The notes: generated from the sequence alone by a model not told the origin. Shown: positions 1 to 9,202, counted from the first letter of the stretch. The stretch: 64,000 nt of DNA from Pseudomonas sp. URIL14HWK12:I12 (GCF_003097135.1 NZ_QEQL01000001.1:1240001-1304000); one strand, 5' to 3'. Numbers and translations: made by a program.

Positions 1-234
1 TTCGTTGTCGCCCAGCAGCCGGTCGAACTGGGTCGGTACGCCAGCTTCTTCGAGCTTTTGCATGATGAAGGCATTGAACTTGTTGTTCACCATGCCCTTT
101 CGATCGAGCTGCTCGATGCGTTTGCCGTCGAACGCCGAAGTGTCGTTGCGAAACAGCAGGATCAGGCGGTCGGCATCGTCGGTCTTGTAAACCGACTTGG
201 CCTTGCCGCGGTAGAGTTCTTCGCGTTTTTCCAT
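1..234 (-). CDS. purC: Phosphoribosylaminoimidazole-succinocarboxamide synthase, N-terminal part
   Basis: SAICAR synthetase joins aspartate to CAIR in de novo purine synthesis in the cytoplasm. The 78 visible residues begin [16 protein letters not shown] and continue with [13 protein letters not shown], the conserved ATP-binding N-terminus of PurC. The ATG is at 234; the rest of the gene lies beyond the window start. It is last in a minus-strand run dapA-bamC-MBL hydrolase-purC with short spacings, an arrangement usual in pseudomonads. Identification rests on family recognition of the N-terminal third only, but the motif is very characteristic. Confidence 0.93.
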   Translation of the reverse strand, partial: MEKREELYRGKAKSVYKTDDADRLILLFRNDTSAFDGKRIEQLDRKGMVNNKFNAFIMQKLEEAGVPTQFDRLLGDNE

Positions 235-261
235 GATGGCTCCGCTCAAGGATGTGGGGGC

Positions 262-1020
262 TCAGGCGATCTCGCGCCAGTCTAGCCCAAAAGCTTGGTC
301 AGCCACCTGTGGCCAGGCCGGGTCGCACCCCAAGGTGCTGGTGAACCGGTCGAGGGCCAGCCGGGGCTGGTTGTTCTTGCTGCTCAGGTGGGCCAGCACC
401 AGATGTTGCAGGCCTTGCCAACCGAGCTCGGCCACCAGGCCGGCGGCCTGGTGGTTGTTCAAATGGCCTCTGTCGCCACCCACGCGCTGTTTGAGGAACC
501 AGGGATATGGCCCGGCCGCTAGCAGGTCGCGACAGTGATTGGCCTCGATCATCAATGCGTCGAGGCCTTCGTAATGCTTGAGCACCCGGCTGCAATAGGA
601 GCCGAGGTCGGTCAACAGGCCGAAGCGGCGCTGCCCGTTGCTGAACACGTACTGGGTGGGCTCGCGGGCGTCATGGGCCACACCCACCACGCCCACCCGC
701 AGCTCGCCGATATCGAAGTGGTCGCCACAGCGCACATGGCGCGTGGCAGGCACCGGTTTGCGCAGCCCACTCGCCGTGCCCTCACTCAGGTACACCGGCA
801 CGCCGTAACGCTTGGCCAGTAGCGCTACGCCATGCACATGATCGGCGTGCTCGTGGGTCAGCAGCACCGCACTCAGCTGCCGGGCATGCACGCCCAGCAG
901 GGCCAGGCGGCGCTCGGTTTCCTTCAGCGAAAAGCCACAGTCGACCAGCACCAGGGTGTTGCCCTGAGCGACCAGCGTGCCATTTCCCTGGCTCCCGCTT
1001 CCAAGAACAGCGAAGCGCAC
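262..1020 (-). CDS. MBL-fold metallo-hydrolase (YycJ/PhnP-like)
   Basis: This 252-residue protein is a cytoplasmic metallo-beta-lactamase-fold hydrolase. It opens with FAVLGSGSQGNGTLV, and the metal-binding motif THEHADH follows at about residues 55-61, with later ligands in VGVAHDAREP and in the C-terminal LVLAHLSSKNNQP stretch. That pattern is typical of the YycJ/WalJ group, whose members are proposed nucleases or phosphodiesterases; the substrate here is unknown. The gene abuts bamC (no gap between the bamC stop and its ATG at 1020) and precedes purC by 27 bp, so it is very probably co-transcribed with dapA and bamC. The neighbours do not clarify its function. Confidence 0.85.
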   Translation of the reverse strand: MRFAVLGSGSQGNGTLVAQGNTLVLVDCGFSLKETERRLALLGVHARQLSAVLLTHEHADHVHGVALLAKRYGVPVYLSEGTASGLRKPVPATRHVRCGDHFDIGELRVGVVGVAHDAREPTQYVFSNGQRRFGLLTDLGSYCSRVLKHYEGLDALMIEANHCRDLLAAGPYPWFLKQRVGGDRGHLNNHQAAGLVAELGWQGLQHLVLAHLSSKNNQPRLALDRFTSTLGCDPAWPQVADQAFGLDWREIA

Positions 1021-2139
1021 TTAGCCCAGGTTGTCCTGAATCACACTCAACACACGGCGTGCGACGTCTGCCGGAGCGACGGTGTTGATGTTTTTCTCGA
1101 CCGTGACCTCGACGCCGTCGCCTACCTTGCTCAAGCGCACCTGATAGCGCTCTGCGCGGGCTTCGAGCTCTTCCTTGCTCGGCGTGTGGCCGAACAGGCG
1201 CCCGAAGAAGCCAGGCTTGTTGTCTTCAGGGTTGCCCGGTTTTTCCGCCAGGTTGATGTAGTACAGGCCCAGGCTGCGGTTGACGTCCTCGACGCGCCAC
1301 TGGCCGTGGTCGAGCGCGCGGCCCACGCTGCTCCAGGCGCGATCGAGGTCGGCGCCGACGGTGAGCACCGGGTTGCCGCTGCCGTCTTCGCTCAGGCTCA
1401 CACGGCTGGGGGCGTCGTAGTCGCGCGCGGCCACCAGCGAGACCGACCCGCCCTTCTCGGCGTCGCGGGTGAGGCTGGCGAGCATTTGGTCGACCAGCGC
1501 TGCGTCCATGCCATTGGCCGCGGGGCGCGACGGGAAGGCCACGTCGGCGCTGCTGCCCGCTGGGCGCTCAACGCTGGAGAGGTAGATTTCGCTGCTGTTG
1601 CGTGCCACACCTGGCTCGATGCGCACATGCACCCGCACTTCGTCGGATGGGTTCTGTGCCGAGCCTTTCAAGCGCTCGGCCAGTGCCCCGGCCAATTGAT
1701 CGAGCGGCTGCCAGGCGGTGGAGAATTCACCGGTGGTCGGGCGGTCGTCAACGATCCGGAAACCATTGTTTTCGAAGAACTGATGCGCCACTGGCCAGGC
1801 TTCGGCCGGCGGGGTCTGGGCCAGGATCCAGCTGGAGCCAGCACTGCGCTGCAGGGTGTAGGTGCTGCTGTCGGCGACGGCTTCGAGGCGCTGCGGGCGC
1901 GGCACCGAGAAGCTTTTGTCGGCGTTGCTGTCGGCAACGTTGCGCGGGATCGGCAGCAGTGGGTCCAGGCGCTTGGTCGCCTGGATGTCCGCAGGGACCT
2001 CCATCGGCGCGGTCTGGCGCGCATCCAGGTAATCGTTGCCGCGGTCACGGAAGTAACCGTGTTCGCCCCACAGCCAGCCACAGCCACTGGTGCTGGAAAT
2101 GATGACCGCCAGGGCGGAGAGACCTGCCAAACGCTTCAT
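1021..2139 (-). CDS. bamC: Outer membrane assembly lipoprotein BamC
   Basis: BamC is a lipoprotein accessory of the BAM complex that inserts beta-barrel proteins into the outer membrane. The 372-residue product starts MKRLAGLSALAVIIS and has a lipobox ending at Cys-20 (SSTSGC). A proline-rich linker follows (VPADIQATKRLDPLLPIP), then two helix-grip domains, the NlpB/DapX fold. The ATG at 2139 is chosen over the longer open frame because a GAGGAAG ribosome site precedes it and the signal peptide then begins properly. It lies 17 bp downstream of dapA, the same order as dapA-nlpB in E. coli, and is followed directly by the MBL hydrolase. Confidence 0.93.
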   Translation of the reverse strand: MKRLAGLSALAVIISSTSGCGWLWGEHGYFRDRGNDYLDARQTAPMEVPADIQATKRLDPLLPIPRNVADSNADKSFSVPRPQRLEAVADSSTYTLQRSAGSSWILAQTPPAEAWPVAHQFFENNGFRIVDDRPTTGEFSTAWQPLDQLAGALAERLKGSAQNPSDEVRVHVRIEPGVARNSSEIYLSSVERPAGSSADVAFPSRPAANGMDAALVDQMLASLTRDAEKGGSVSLVAARDYDAPSRVSLSEDGSGNPVLTVGADLDRAWSSVGRALDHGQWRVEDVNRSLGLYYINLAEKPGNPEDNKPGFFGRLFGHTPSKEELEARAERYQVRLSKVGDGVEVTVEKNINTVAPADVARRVLSVIQDNLG

Positions 2140-2156
2140 GCGGTGTACTTCCTCGA

Positions 2157-3035
2157 TCAGACCAAAACGCCGGACTGGCGCATGGCCTGCCGCAGCGGTT
2201 CTTGACAGGCATCGCTCAACCAGGTGAGCGGCAGACGAATACCTTCGGGCATCAGGCCCAGTTGGTTCATCGCGAACTTCACCGGAATGGGATTCGCTTC
2301 GATGAACAGGTTCTTGTGCAGCGGCATCAGGTGCTCGTTGATGGCGCGGGCCTTGGCGGCATCCCCGGCCAGCGCGGCGGCGCACAGGTCGGCGACCTGG
2401 CGCGGGGCGACGTTGGCGGTGACCGAAATGTTGCCCTTGCCGCCGAGCAGCATCAGCTCGACAGCCGTGATGTCGTCGCCGGAGAACAGCAGGAAGTCAC
2501 CATCGGTGCGATCCAGGATCTGCTGGGCACGCGCCATGTCGCCGGTGGCTTCCTTGATACCGATGATGTTCGGCACCTTCGACAGCCGGGCGACGGTGTC
2601 GGCCAGCATGTCGCACGCAGTGCGGCCTGGCACGTTGTAGAGAATCTGAGGAATGGCGACGGCTTCGGCGATGTGCTTGAAGTGCTGGAACAGCCCTTCC
2701 TGGGTAGGCCGGTTGTAGTAAGGGGTTACTAGCAGGCAGGCGTCGGCGCCGGCAGACTTGGCGTTGCGGGTAAGCTCGACCGCCTCGCGGGTGGAGTTGG
2801 CACCGGTGCCGGCGATCACGGGGATGCGTTTGTTGACCTGCTGCACGACACGTTTGATGACATCGATGTGCTCGTTCACGTCGAGGGTAGCCGACTCACC
2901 GGTGGTACCGACCGCGACGATCGCATCGGTGCCGTTTTCGAGGTGGAAGTCGACCAGCTTCTCGAGGCTGGCCCAGTCCAGATCGCCTTGCGCGTTCATT
3001 GGAGTGACCAAAGCCACCATGCTGCCCGTGTACAT
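2157..3035 (-). CDS. dapA: 4-hydroxy-tetrahydrodipicolinate synthase
   Basis: DapA condenses pyruvate with aspartate semialdehyde, the first committed step to lysine and meso-diaminopimelate. The product has 292 residues, the normal family length, when started at the ATG at 3035 (MYTGSMVALVTPM). Diagnostic stretches are GTTGESATL for substrate binding, YNVPGRT carrying the catalytic tyrosine, and IIGIKEATGD carrying the Schiff-base lysine. It leads the minus-strand operon dapA-bamC-MBL-purC and is transcribed away from gcvR across a 207-bp gap. Confidence 0.97.
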   Translation of the reverse strand: MYTGSMVALVTPMNAQGDLDWASLEKLVDFHLENGTDAIVAVGTTGESATLDVNEHIDVIKRVVQQVNKRIPVIAGTGANSTREAVELTRNAKSAGADACLLVTPYYNRPTQEGLFQHFKHIAEAVAIPQILYNVPGRTACDMLADTVARLSKVPNIIGIKEATGDMARAQQILDRTDGDFLLFSGDDITAVELMLLGGKGNISVTANVAPRQVADLCAAALAGDAAKARAINEHLMPLHKNLFIEANPIPVKFAMNQLGLMPEGIRLPLTWLSDACQEPLRQAMRQSGVLV

Positions 3036-3242
3036 GCAACCGCTCCTGCCAGAAAAAGTCGGGTAATGGTACTGGCGCGCCGGGCCTTTCACAAGCGACC
3101 GCCAGTACGGCGAGCATTCCCTGTACCGGGGAATTTCGGTACCCTTCCTTCTTTGGCCGGGCCGGGACTGCCCGCGGGCCGTTGCGCTGCCCCTGGTGCC
3201 AACGCCCAACCCTCCGGCCGCTCATCGCTTTAGGAAGGCTGC

Positions 3243-3803
3243 ATGTCCACCCCACCCGTTCGCGAACAGTTCCTCGTCATCACCGCCCTTGGCCGCAACC
3301 CCATGGAGCTGACCAGCGTGCTCAGCCGCGCAGCCCACGAAAACCGCTGCGCGGTGATCACCTCGCGGCTCACTCGCCACGGCGAGTTCAGCGCACTGGT
3401 GCTGCAGGTCGGTGGCAACTGGGACGCCCTGGCCCGCCTGGAGGCCGGCGTGCCTGCCCTGGCCAAGCGCCATGAGCTGACCATCAACGTGGTGCGCAGC
3501 GCCAACCTGGAGGCGCGCCCGCTGGCCCTGCCCTACGTCGCCTACGTAAGCTCCGTGTATCGCCCCGACATCGTCAGCGAGCTCTGCCAGTTCTTCACCG
3601 ACCACAACGTCGACCTGGAAAACCTCACGCTCGATACCTGGGAAGCGCCACAGACCGGCGGCATGATGCTCAACGCCACCTTCACCGTCACCCTGCCGGC
3701 AGGTGTGCAGATCAGCTGGCTGCGCGATCACTTCCTTGATTTCGCCGACGCACTGAACCTGGACGCGCTGATCGAACCCTGGCGCCCGCAAAACCCTGTC
3801 TGA
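3243..3803 (+). CDS. gcvR: Glycine cleavage system regulator GcvR-like, tandem ACT domains
   Basis: This 186-residue cytoplasmic protein consists of two ACT domains (about 8-80 and 95-170). It starts REQFLVITALGRNP, as glycine cleavage transcriptional repressor GcvR proteins do. In enterobacteria GcvR binds GcvA and represses the glycine cleavage operon; no gcvA or gcvTHP gene is nearby here, so that role is transferred from the family. It is divergent from dapA and followed after 10 bp by bcp, with which it is probably co-transcribed. Confidence 0.85.
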   Translation: MSTPPVREQFLVITALGRNPMELTSVLSRAAHENRCAVITSRLTRHGEFSALVLQVGGNWDALARLEAGVPALAKRHELTINVVRSANLEARPLALPYVAYVSSVYRPDIVSELCQFFTDHNVDLENLTLDTWEAPQTGGMMLNATFTVTLPAGVQISWLRDHFLDFADALNLDALIEPWRPQNPV

Positions 3804-3813
3804 GGAAACCCGC

Positions 3814-4278
3814 ATGGCCGTTGCCGTCGACCAACCCGTTCCCGAATTCAGCGCCCTGGCCACCGGGGGCCAAGAGGTATCGCTCAGCGCCCTCAAGGGC
3901 CGCAAGGTGGTGCTGTACTTCTACCCCAAAGACAGCACCCCGGGGTGCACTACCCAGGGCCAGGGCTTCCGTGATGCGCTGGGCGCATTCAAGGCCGCCG
4001 GCGCCGAGGTGTTCGGCGTCTCCCGCGACGGCATCAAGAGCCATGAGAACTTCAAGGCCAAGCAGGGTTTCACCTTCGAGCTGATCAGCGACAAGGACGA
4101 GACGCTGTGCCAGTTGTTCGATGTGATCAAGCTCAAGAAACTCTACGGCAAGGAATACCTTGGCGTGGATCGCAGCACCTTCCTGATCGACGCCAACGGC
4201 GTGCTGCGCCGTGAGTGGCGCGGGGTGAAAGTACCTGGGCACGTCGACGAAGTGCTCGCTGCCACCCAGCCGTTGTAA
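3814..4278 (+). CDS. bcp: Thioredoxin-dependent peroxiredoxin of the BCP/PrxQ family
   Basis: This 154-residue thiol peroxidase reduces H2O2 and organic hydroperoxides. The peroxidatic cysteine is Cys-45 in FYPKDSTPGCTTQ. The resolving Cys found five residues later in E. coli Bcp is absent: the sequence reads GCTTQGQGF. The only other cysteine I see is Cys-99 (DETLCQLF), so the enzyme is either a 1-Cys type or uses a more distant resolving residue, as in some PrxQ proteins. It sits 10 bp after gcvR, a pairing common in Pseudomonas. Confidence 0.95.
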   Translation: MAVAVDQPVPEFSALATGGQEVSLSALKGRKVVLYFYPKDSTPGCTTQGQGFRDALGAFKAAGAEVFGVSRDGIKSHENFKAKQGFTFELISDKDETLCQLFDVIKLKKLYGKEYLGVDRSTFLIDANGVLRREWRGVKVPGHVDEVLAATQPL

Positions 4279-4322
4279 GCCGCCAGCCGTTTGCCGGTGG
4301 CGCCGCGCAGGCTCGCGCAGCG

Positions 4323-5396
4323 TCAGACCAGCGGCGCCACCGGCGGCTCGTCATTCTTCGGCCAGGCATCGAGCACCGCCTTGACCAGGGTTGCCAGCGG
4401 AATGGCGAAGAACACCCCCCAGAAGCCCCACAGGCCACCAAACAGCAGCACCGCGCAGATGATCGCAACCGGGTGCAGGTTCACCGCCTCGGCAAACAGC
4501 AACGGCACCAGCACGTTGCCATCGAGTGCCTGGATCACCCCGTAGACCACCATCAGGTAGATGAACTGGTCGCTCCAGCCCCACTGGAACAGCCCGATGA
4601 TCGCCACCGGAACGGTCACCAGCACCGTACCCACATACGGCACCACCACCGAAACGCCCACCAACAAGGCCAGCAGCGCGGCGTAGTTCAAGCCCATCAC
4701 CAGAAAGCCGATGTAGGTCGCCACGCCGCAGATGAATATCTCGATCACCTTGCCACGGATGTAATTGGCGATCTGCCGGTTCATCTCCTGGGCCACACGG
4801 GTGAGCAGGTCGCGCTGGCGTGGCAGATAGCCGCGCACCCAACGGCCGATCATCTCCCGGTCCTTGAGGAAGAAAAACACCAGGATCGGCACCAGCACGC
4901 AGTAGATCATGGCGTTGACCAGCAAACGCAGGCTCGACAGCGACACCGTGAGGGCCCACTGGCCGAATTTGCCGATTTCGCCGCGCGCGGTTTCGATCGC
5001 CGCCAGCACCTGCTCGTCGGTGACCAGATGTGGGTAGCGCTCCGGCAGCAGCAACAGCAGCGACTGGCCCTTGCCGAGCATGCCGGGCATCTCGTTCACC
5101 AGCGTGATGAACTGATGCCACAGCAGCGGCACCAGCACCACCACGAAGACCACCACGCCGACCATGAACAGCCCGAACACCAGCGCGACCGCCAGCGCTG
5201 AGGGCACCTTGAAGCGCTCCAGGCGCGCCACAAGCCCGTGCATCAGAAACGACAGCACCATCCCGGCCAGCACTGGCGCGAGCATGCCGCCGACCGTCAG
5301 CACCACGGTGAACGCCAGCACCAGCAGCACCACCAGGGCTACGGCTTCTTCGTCGGAGAAATAACGCTGGGTCCAGTCTTGCAGCAGTTTGAACAT
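4323..5396 (-). CDS. AI-2E/PerM family permease
   Basis: This 357-residue inner-membrane protein of the AI-2E transporter (UPF0118/PerM) family has about seven to eight hydrophobic segments. Among them are LVVLLVLAFTVVLTVGGML near the start, ALAVALVFGLFMVGVVVFV and a C-terminal block with VIQALDGNVLVPLLF. Members include TqsA and Na+/H+ antiporter-like proteins; the substrate cannot be read from sequence. The ATG at 5396 (MFKLLQDW) was preferred over an upstream in-frame start because it clears the preceding tusA-like gene by 20 bp. It is convergent with bcp. Confidence 0.88.
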   Translation of the reverse strand: MFKLLQDWTQRYFSDEEAVALVVLLVLAFTVVLTVGGMLAPVLAGMVLSFLMHGLVARLERFKVPSALAVALVFGLFMVGVVVFVVVLVPLLWHQFITLVNEMPGMLGKGQSLLLLLPERYPHLVTDEQVLAAIETARGEIGKFGQWALTVSLSSLRLLVNAMIYCVLVPILVFFFLKDREMIGRWVRGYLPRQRDLLTRVAQEMNRQIANYIRGKVIEIFICGVATYIGFLVMGLNYAALLALLVGVSVVVPYVGTVLVTVPVAIIGLFQWGWSDQFIYLMVVYGVIQALDGNVLVPLLFAEAVNLHPVAIICAVLLFGGLWGFWGVFFAIPLATLVKAVLDAWPKNDEPPVAPLV

Positions 5397-5416
5397 CGCA
5401 GGTTCCGTTAGCGCGG

Positions 5417-5656
5417 TCAGGCCTTCCTGAGCCAATAGATGAAGCGTTCGCCTTCGACCGTTTCGTGCAGCAAAGCGTGCCCGGCCAATTGGGCGAAGGC
5501 ACGAAAATCCCGCTGCGACCCGGCGTCGGTAGCGATGACCTTGAGCACTTCACCGCGGGCCAGCCCGTTGAGGGCCAGCTTGGCCTTGAGCAAAGGCAGT
5601 GGACAATTCAGACCGCTCGCATCGAGCTCCGCGTCACATTGGGTTACATCATTCAT
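5417..5656 (-). CDS. TusA-family sulfur carrier protein
   Basis: This small protein of 79 residues has the TusA/SirA/YedF fold, a cytoplasmic sulfur relay. The conserved CPxP motif is at residues 18-21 (LDASGLNCPLPLLKAK), with Cys-18 as the expected persulfide-carrying residue. True TusA passes sulfur to tRNA 2-thiouridine synthesis, but several paralogues serve other routes, so no symbol is given. It lies immediately upstream of the PerM-type permease on the same strand and is divergent from bepA. Confidence 0.88.
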   Translation of the reverse strand: MNDVTQCDAELDASGLNCPLPLLKAKLALNGLARGEVLKVIATDAGSQRDFRAFAQLAGHALLHETVEGERFIYWLRKA

Positions 5657-5798
5657 GGGAAATTCTGACCGATAGCAAAGCCTGGACGTTACAGGCTTGC
5701 GCCCTCGTGCCGCAAGCGAGCCACAGGCCCGTGCCGCAGGCTTGCAGCGGGGCACTCCCGCCCCGTACAGTCTGCTTTTTGCTGCCCGAGCCCCACGG

Positions 5799-7232
5799 AT
5801 GACCTTCCTGCGCCCTGCCCTGCTCACGCTCGCTTGCCTGCTGGCCCTGCCCAGCCACGCTGATGACCTGCCATCGCTGGGCGACTCGACTTCCTCGATC
5901 GTGTCGCCCCAACAGGAGCACGACCTGGGCCGCGCCTGGCTGAGCATGCTGCGAGGCCAGGTGGGGCAACTTTCCGACCCGCAGCTCAAGGATTACGTCG
6001 AGAACAGCGTGTATCGGCTCGCCGAAAGCAGTGAGGTTCAGGACCGGCGGCTGGAATTCATCCTGGTCGACAGCAAGGAGCTCAACGCCTTCGCCGCGCC
6101 CGGCGGAATCATCGGCGTGAATGGCGGGCTGTTCCTGGGCGCCGAAACCGAAGGCCAGTACGCCGCGGTGCTGGCGCACGAGCTGGGGCACCTTTCGCAG
6201 CGGCACTTCGCCCGTGGCGTCGAAGCGCAGCAGCACATGCAGATTCCTTTGATGGCCGGTTTGCTGGCCGGGGTGGTGATGGCGGCCGCCGGTGCCGGTG
6301 ACGCCGGCATGGCGACCATCTTCGGCACCCAGGCGGCGGCCATCCAGAACCAACTGGGCTTCTCTCGACAGAACGAGGCCGAAGCTGACCGCGCCGGCAT
6401 CCTGACCCTGGAGCGCGCCGGCTACGACCCGCGCAACATGCCCAACATGTTCGAGCGCCTGGCCAAGCAGTACCAATACGGCGGCCGGCCGCCTGAATTC
6501 CTGCTCACCCACCCGGTCACCGAGTCGCGCATCGCCGACACCCGCAACCGCGCCGAACAGGCCAAGCCCGGCGGCAAGGAAGACAGCCAGGTGTATCAGT
6601 ACATGCGCGCTCGCGCGCAGCTGATCTACGAAGACTCCCCCGGCATGGCCACCAAGCGCTTTCGCGCGCGGCTCGACGAGAACCCCAAGGACAACGGCGC
6701 CCGCTATGGCCTGGCGCTCTCGCTGACCAAGGCCGGCCAGCTCAACGAAGCGCGCGAAACCCTGCGCCCGTTGCTGGCGGCCAACCCCAACGACCTCACG
6801 CTGAACCTGGCCGAGGTAGAGCTCGATATCACCAACAACCGCCTGCCCGATGCGCAGAAGCGCGTCGACACGATGCTGGCGCAGTACCCCGACAGCTACC
6901 CGCTGAACCAGATGCGCATCAACCTGCTGCTCAAGCAGAACCGCAACGCCGAGGCGGAAAAAGGCCTGAACCAGTTGCTCGACAGCCGCCCCCATGACCC
7001 GGATGTCTGGAGCCTGGTGGCCGACGCCCGCGGGCTCAACGGCAACATCATCGGCTCCTACCAGGCACGCGCCGAATACCTGGCCCTCACCGGCGACTAC
7101 AAAGGCGCCGAGCAGCAGCTGGAATTCGCCAAGCGCCGCGCCGCAGACAACTTCCCACTGGCCTCGCGAATCGACGCCCGGGAAAAGGAGATCCGCGAAC
7201 AGGCGCGGATGGCCAAAGACATGATGCGCTGA
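5799..7232 (+). CDS. bepA: Periplasmic M48 metalloprotease BepA (YfgC-like) with TPR domain
   Basis: BepA is a periplasmic chaperone/protease that monitors outer-membrane protein assembly, notably LptD. The 477-residue protein has a signal peptide (LLTLACLLALPSHA). It has the zinc motif HELGH at residues 127-131 and the downstream NEAEAD motif near 192-197 that supplies the third zinc ligand. The C-terminal half consists of TPR-like helical repeats from about residue 265 (ARLDENPKDNGARYGLALS). The start at 5799 gives a proper signal peptide, whereas the frame is open further upstream. It is divergent from the tusA-like gene. Confidence 0.93.
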   Translation: MTFLRPALLTLACLLALPSHADDLPSLGDSTSSIVSPQQEHDLGRAWLSMLRGQVGQLSDPQLKDYVENSVYRLAESSEVQDRRLEFILVDSKELNAFAAPGGIIGVNGGLFLGAETEGQYAAVLAHELGHLSQRHFARGVEAQQHMQIPLMAGLLAGVVMAAAGAGDAGMATIFGTQAAAIQNQLGFSRQNEAEADRAGILTLERAGYDPRNMPNMFERLAKQYQYGGRPPEFLLTHPVTESRIADTRNRAEQAKPGGKEDSQVYQYMRARAQLIYEDSPGMATKRFRARLDENPKDNGARYGLALSLTKAGQLNEARETLRPLLAANPNDLTLNLAEVELDITNNRLPDAQKRVDTMLAQYPDSYPLNQMRINLLLKQNRNAEAEKGLNQLLDSRPHDPDVWSLVADARGLNGNIIGSYQARAEYLALTGDYKGAEQQLEFAKRRAADNFPLASRIDAREKEIREQARMAKDMMR

Positions 7233-7293
7233 ATCACCCCGCGCCGCCCGGCAAGCCGGCCTCCCACACCGCTCGGCATCTTAGCCCGAGGAG

Positions 7294-8157
7294 TCAGCCC
7301 GGCCGGTAACCGCGAGAAGCCCGCCGGCTGATCCACACCGAACCGGCGATCACCGCGCCTCCCAGCGCCAGGCGCCCCAGCGGCTCGCTGTGGTTCCAGA
7401 TGAGCAGGTTCAGCACCAGCCCCACCGGCACATGCAGGTTGTTCATTACCGCCAGCGTCGCCCCGCTGACCAGGCAGGCGCCGCGGTTCCAGGCGTACAT
7501 CCCCAGCGCCGTCGCCACCCAGCCCAGAAACACCAGCACGCCCCATTGCAGCGGCGTGTCGGGCAACCGGCTGAAATTGCCGAACGCCAGGTAAGCCGGC
7601 AGGGCCACCAGCAACGCGCCAGCGAAGAAGTACCCAAAATGCCGATACTGGGGCCCTTCGATCCCCTCGCGCGCCATCAGGTGCTTGTACAGCACCTGCC
7701 CGGCGGCATAGGTGAAGTTGGCCAGCTGCAGCAGCAAAAAGCCCCCCAGGAAATCGCCATCGAGGTGATCGAACCGAATGACCGCCGCACCTGCCACCGC
7801 CACGAGCGCTGCCATCAGCGCCCAACCGTTGAAGCGGCGGTTCAGTGCATCCTCGATCAGCGTCACGTGCACTGGCGTCAGGATGGTGAACAGCAGCACC
7901 TCAGGCACCGTCAACACGCGAAAGCTCAGGTACAGGCACACGTAGGTCACGCCAAACTGCAGCGCACCGATCGCCAGCATCCCGCGGCGTAGCCGGGCAG
8001 GCACCTGCCGCCAGTGGGTCAGCGGCAGAAACACCAGCCCGGCCAGCACCACCCTCGCCAGCACGGCGAAGTAGCTGTCCACATGGCCGGCCAGGTAAAC
8101 CCCGATCAGATTGAAGGAAAACGCCTGGATCAGCGTGACAAGCAACAGGTACGGCAT
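7294..8157 (-). CDS. EamA-family (DMT superfamily) transporter
   Basis: This inner-membrane protein of 287 residues has ten predicted hydrophobic segments arranged as two EamA repeats. It begins PYLLLVTLIQAFSFNLIGVYL, and the second repeat begins near NFTYAAGQVLYKHL. Family members export or import small metabolites such as amino acids; the substrate is unknown here. It is divergent from a LysR gene starting 136 bp away, which probably controls it. Confidence 0.88.
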   Translation of the reverse strand: MPYLLLVTLIQAFSFNLIGVYLAGHVDSYFAVLARVVLAGLVFLPLTHWRQVPARLRRGMLAIGALQFGVTYVCLYLSFRVLTVPEVLLFTILTPVHVTLIEDALNRRFNGWALMAALVAVAGAAVIRFDHLDGDFLGGFLLLQLANFTYAAGQVLYKHLMAREGIEGPQYRHFGYFFAGALLVALPAYLAFGNFSRLPDTPLQWGVLVFLGWVATALGMYAWNRGACLVSGATLAVMNNLHVPVGLVLNLLIWNHSEPLGRLALGGAVIAGSVWISRRASRGYRPG

Positions 8158-8220
8158 GGTGGCCCTCGCATTCAGAGGCGCCGACCATAGCCGCTGGGCC
8201 AGGCCTTGCCAATGCGCCTT

Positions 8221-8259
8221 ATAAAATCCTCATGCAATCGATCGAAAATTTTGCTTTAT
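8221..8259. promoter_or_regulatory. AT-rich candidate LysR operator between EamA and LysR genes
   Basis: The divergent gap contains an AT-rich patch framed by ATAAA (8221-8225) and TTTAT (8255-8259). Inside it lie GCAA (8234-8237), the perfect palindrome TCGATCGA (8238-8245) and TTGC (8251-8254). Such interrupted dyads are what LysR regulators bind. This is inference from position and symmetry only. Confidence 0.3.
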
Positions 8260-8293
8260 TGGCACGGTCTTCTTTCGGTTTCAAGGATTTGCA

Positions 8294-9202
8294 ATGAAAG
8301 CCCCGCGCGTGACCCTTGATCAATGGCGCACCCTCCAGGCAGTGGTGGACCACGGCGGTTTCGCACAGGCTGCCGAGGCGCTGCATCGTTCGCAGTCGTC
8401 AGTAAGCTATACGGTGGGCCGCATGCAGGAGCAGCTGGGCGTGCCCTTGCTGCGCATCGACGGGCGCAAGGCGGTGCTGACCGAAGCCGGCGAAGTGCTG
8501 CTGCGACGCTCGCGGCAGCTGGTCAAGCAGGCCAGCCAGCTCGAAGACCTCGCCCTGCACATGGAGCAAGGGTGGGAAGCCGAGGTACGCCTGGTGGTCG
8601 ACGCCGCCTACCCCAGCGCCCGGCTGGTGCAGGCACTGACCGCGTTCATGCCGCAGAGCCGGGGCTGCCGGGTGCGCCTGCGTGAAGAGGTGCTGTCGGG
8701 GGTCGAGGAAGTGCTCAAGGAAGGCACCGACTTGGCGATTTGCGGTTACAGCATTCCTGGCTACCTGGGTACCGAGCTCAACCCGGTGGAGTTCGTGGCC
8801 GTCGCCCACCCCGACCACCCTTTGCACCAGCTCAACCGCCAACTCACCTTTCAAGACCTGGAGAGCCAGCTGCAGGTGGTGATCCGCGATTCGGGCCGCC
8901 ATCAGCCGCGCGACGTTGGCTGGCTCGGCGCCGAGCAACGCTGGACGGTAGGCAGCCTGGCTACGGCCGCCACGTTCGTCGGCAGCGGGCTGGGGTTTGC
9001 GTGGCTGCCCCGCCACCTGATCGAACGCCAACTGCGCGAAGGCATCCTGAAGCCGCTGGTGCTTGAACAGGGCAGCACACGCAACCCGGTGTTTTACCTG
9101 TACGCCAGCAAAGACAAGCCTCTGGGCCCTGCCACCCAGATCCTCACCGACCTGCTGTGCCGTTTCGATGATCAGGAGCGCGCTGGCTTGGCACCGAGCT
9201 GA
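8294..9202 (+). CDS. LysR-family transcriptional regulator
   Basis: This 302-residue DNA-binding regulator has an N-terminal winged helix-turn-helix (about residues 6-65: LDQWRTLQAVVDHGGFAQAA then LHRSQSSVSYTVGRMQ) and a C-terminal periplasmic-binding-type effector domain from about residue 90. It is transcribed divergently from the EamA transporter at 7294-8157, the usual arrangement for a LysR regulator and its target. The effector is unknown. Confidence 0.92.
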   Translation: MKAPRVTLDQWRTLQAVVDHGGFAQAAEALHRSQSSVSYTVGRMQEQLGVPLLRIDGRKAVLTEAGEVLLRRSRQLVKQASQLEDLALHMEQGWEAEVRLVVDAAYPSARLVQALTAFMPQSRGCRVRLREEVLSGVEEVLKEGTDLAICGYSIPGYLGTELNPVEFVAVAHPDHPLHQLNRQLTFQDLESQLQVVIRDSGRHQPRDVGWLGAEQRWTVGSLATAATFVGSGLGFAWLPRHLIERQLREGILKPLVLEQGSTRNPVFYLYASKDKPLGPATQILTDLLCRFDDQERAGLAPS

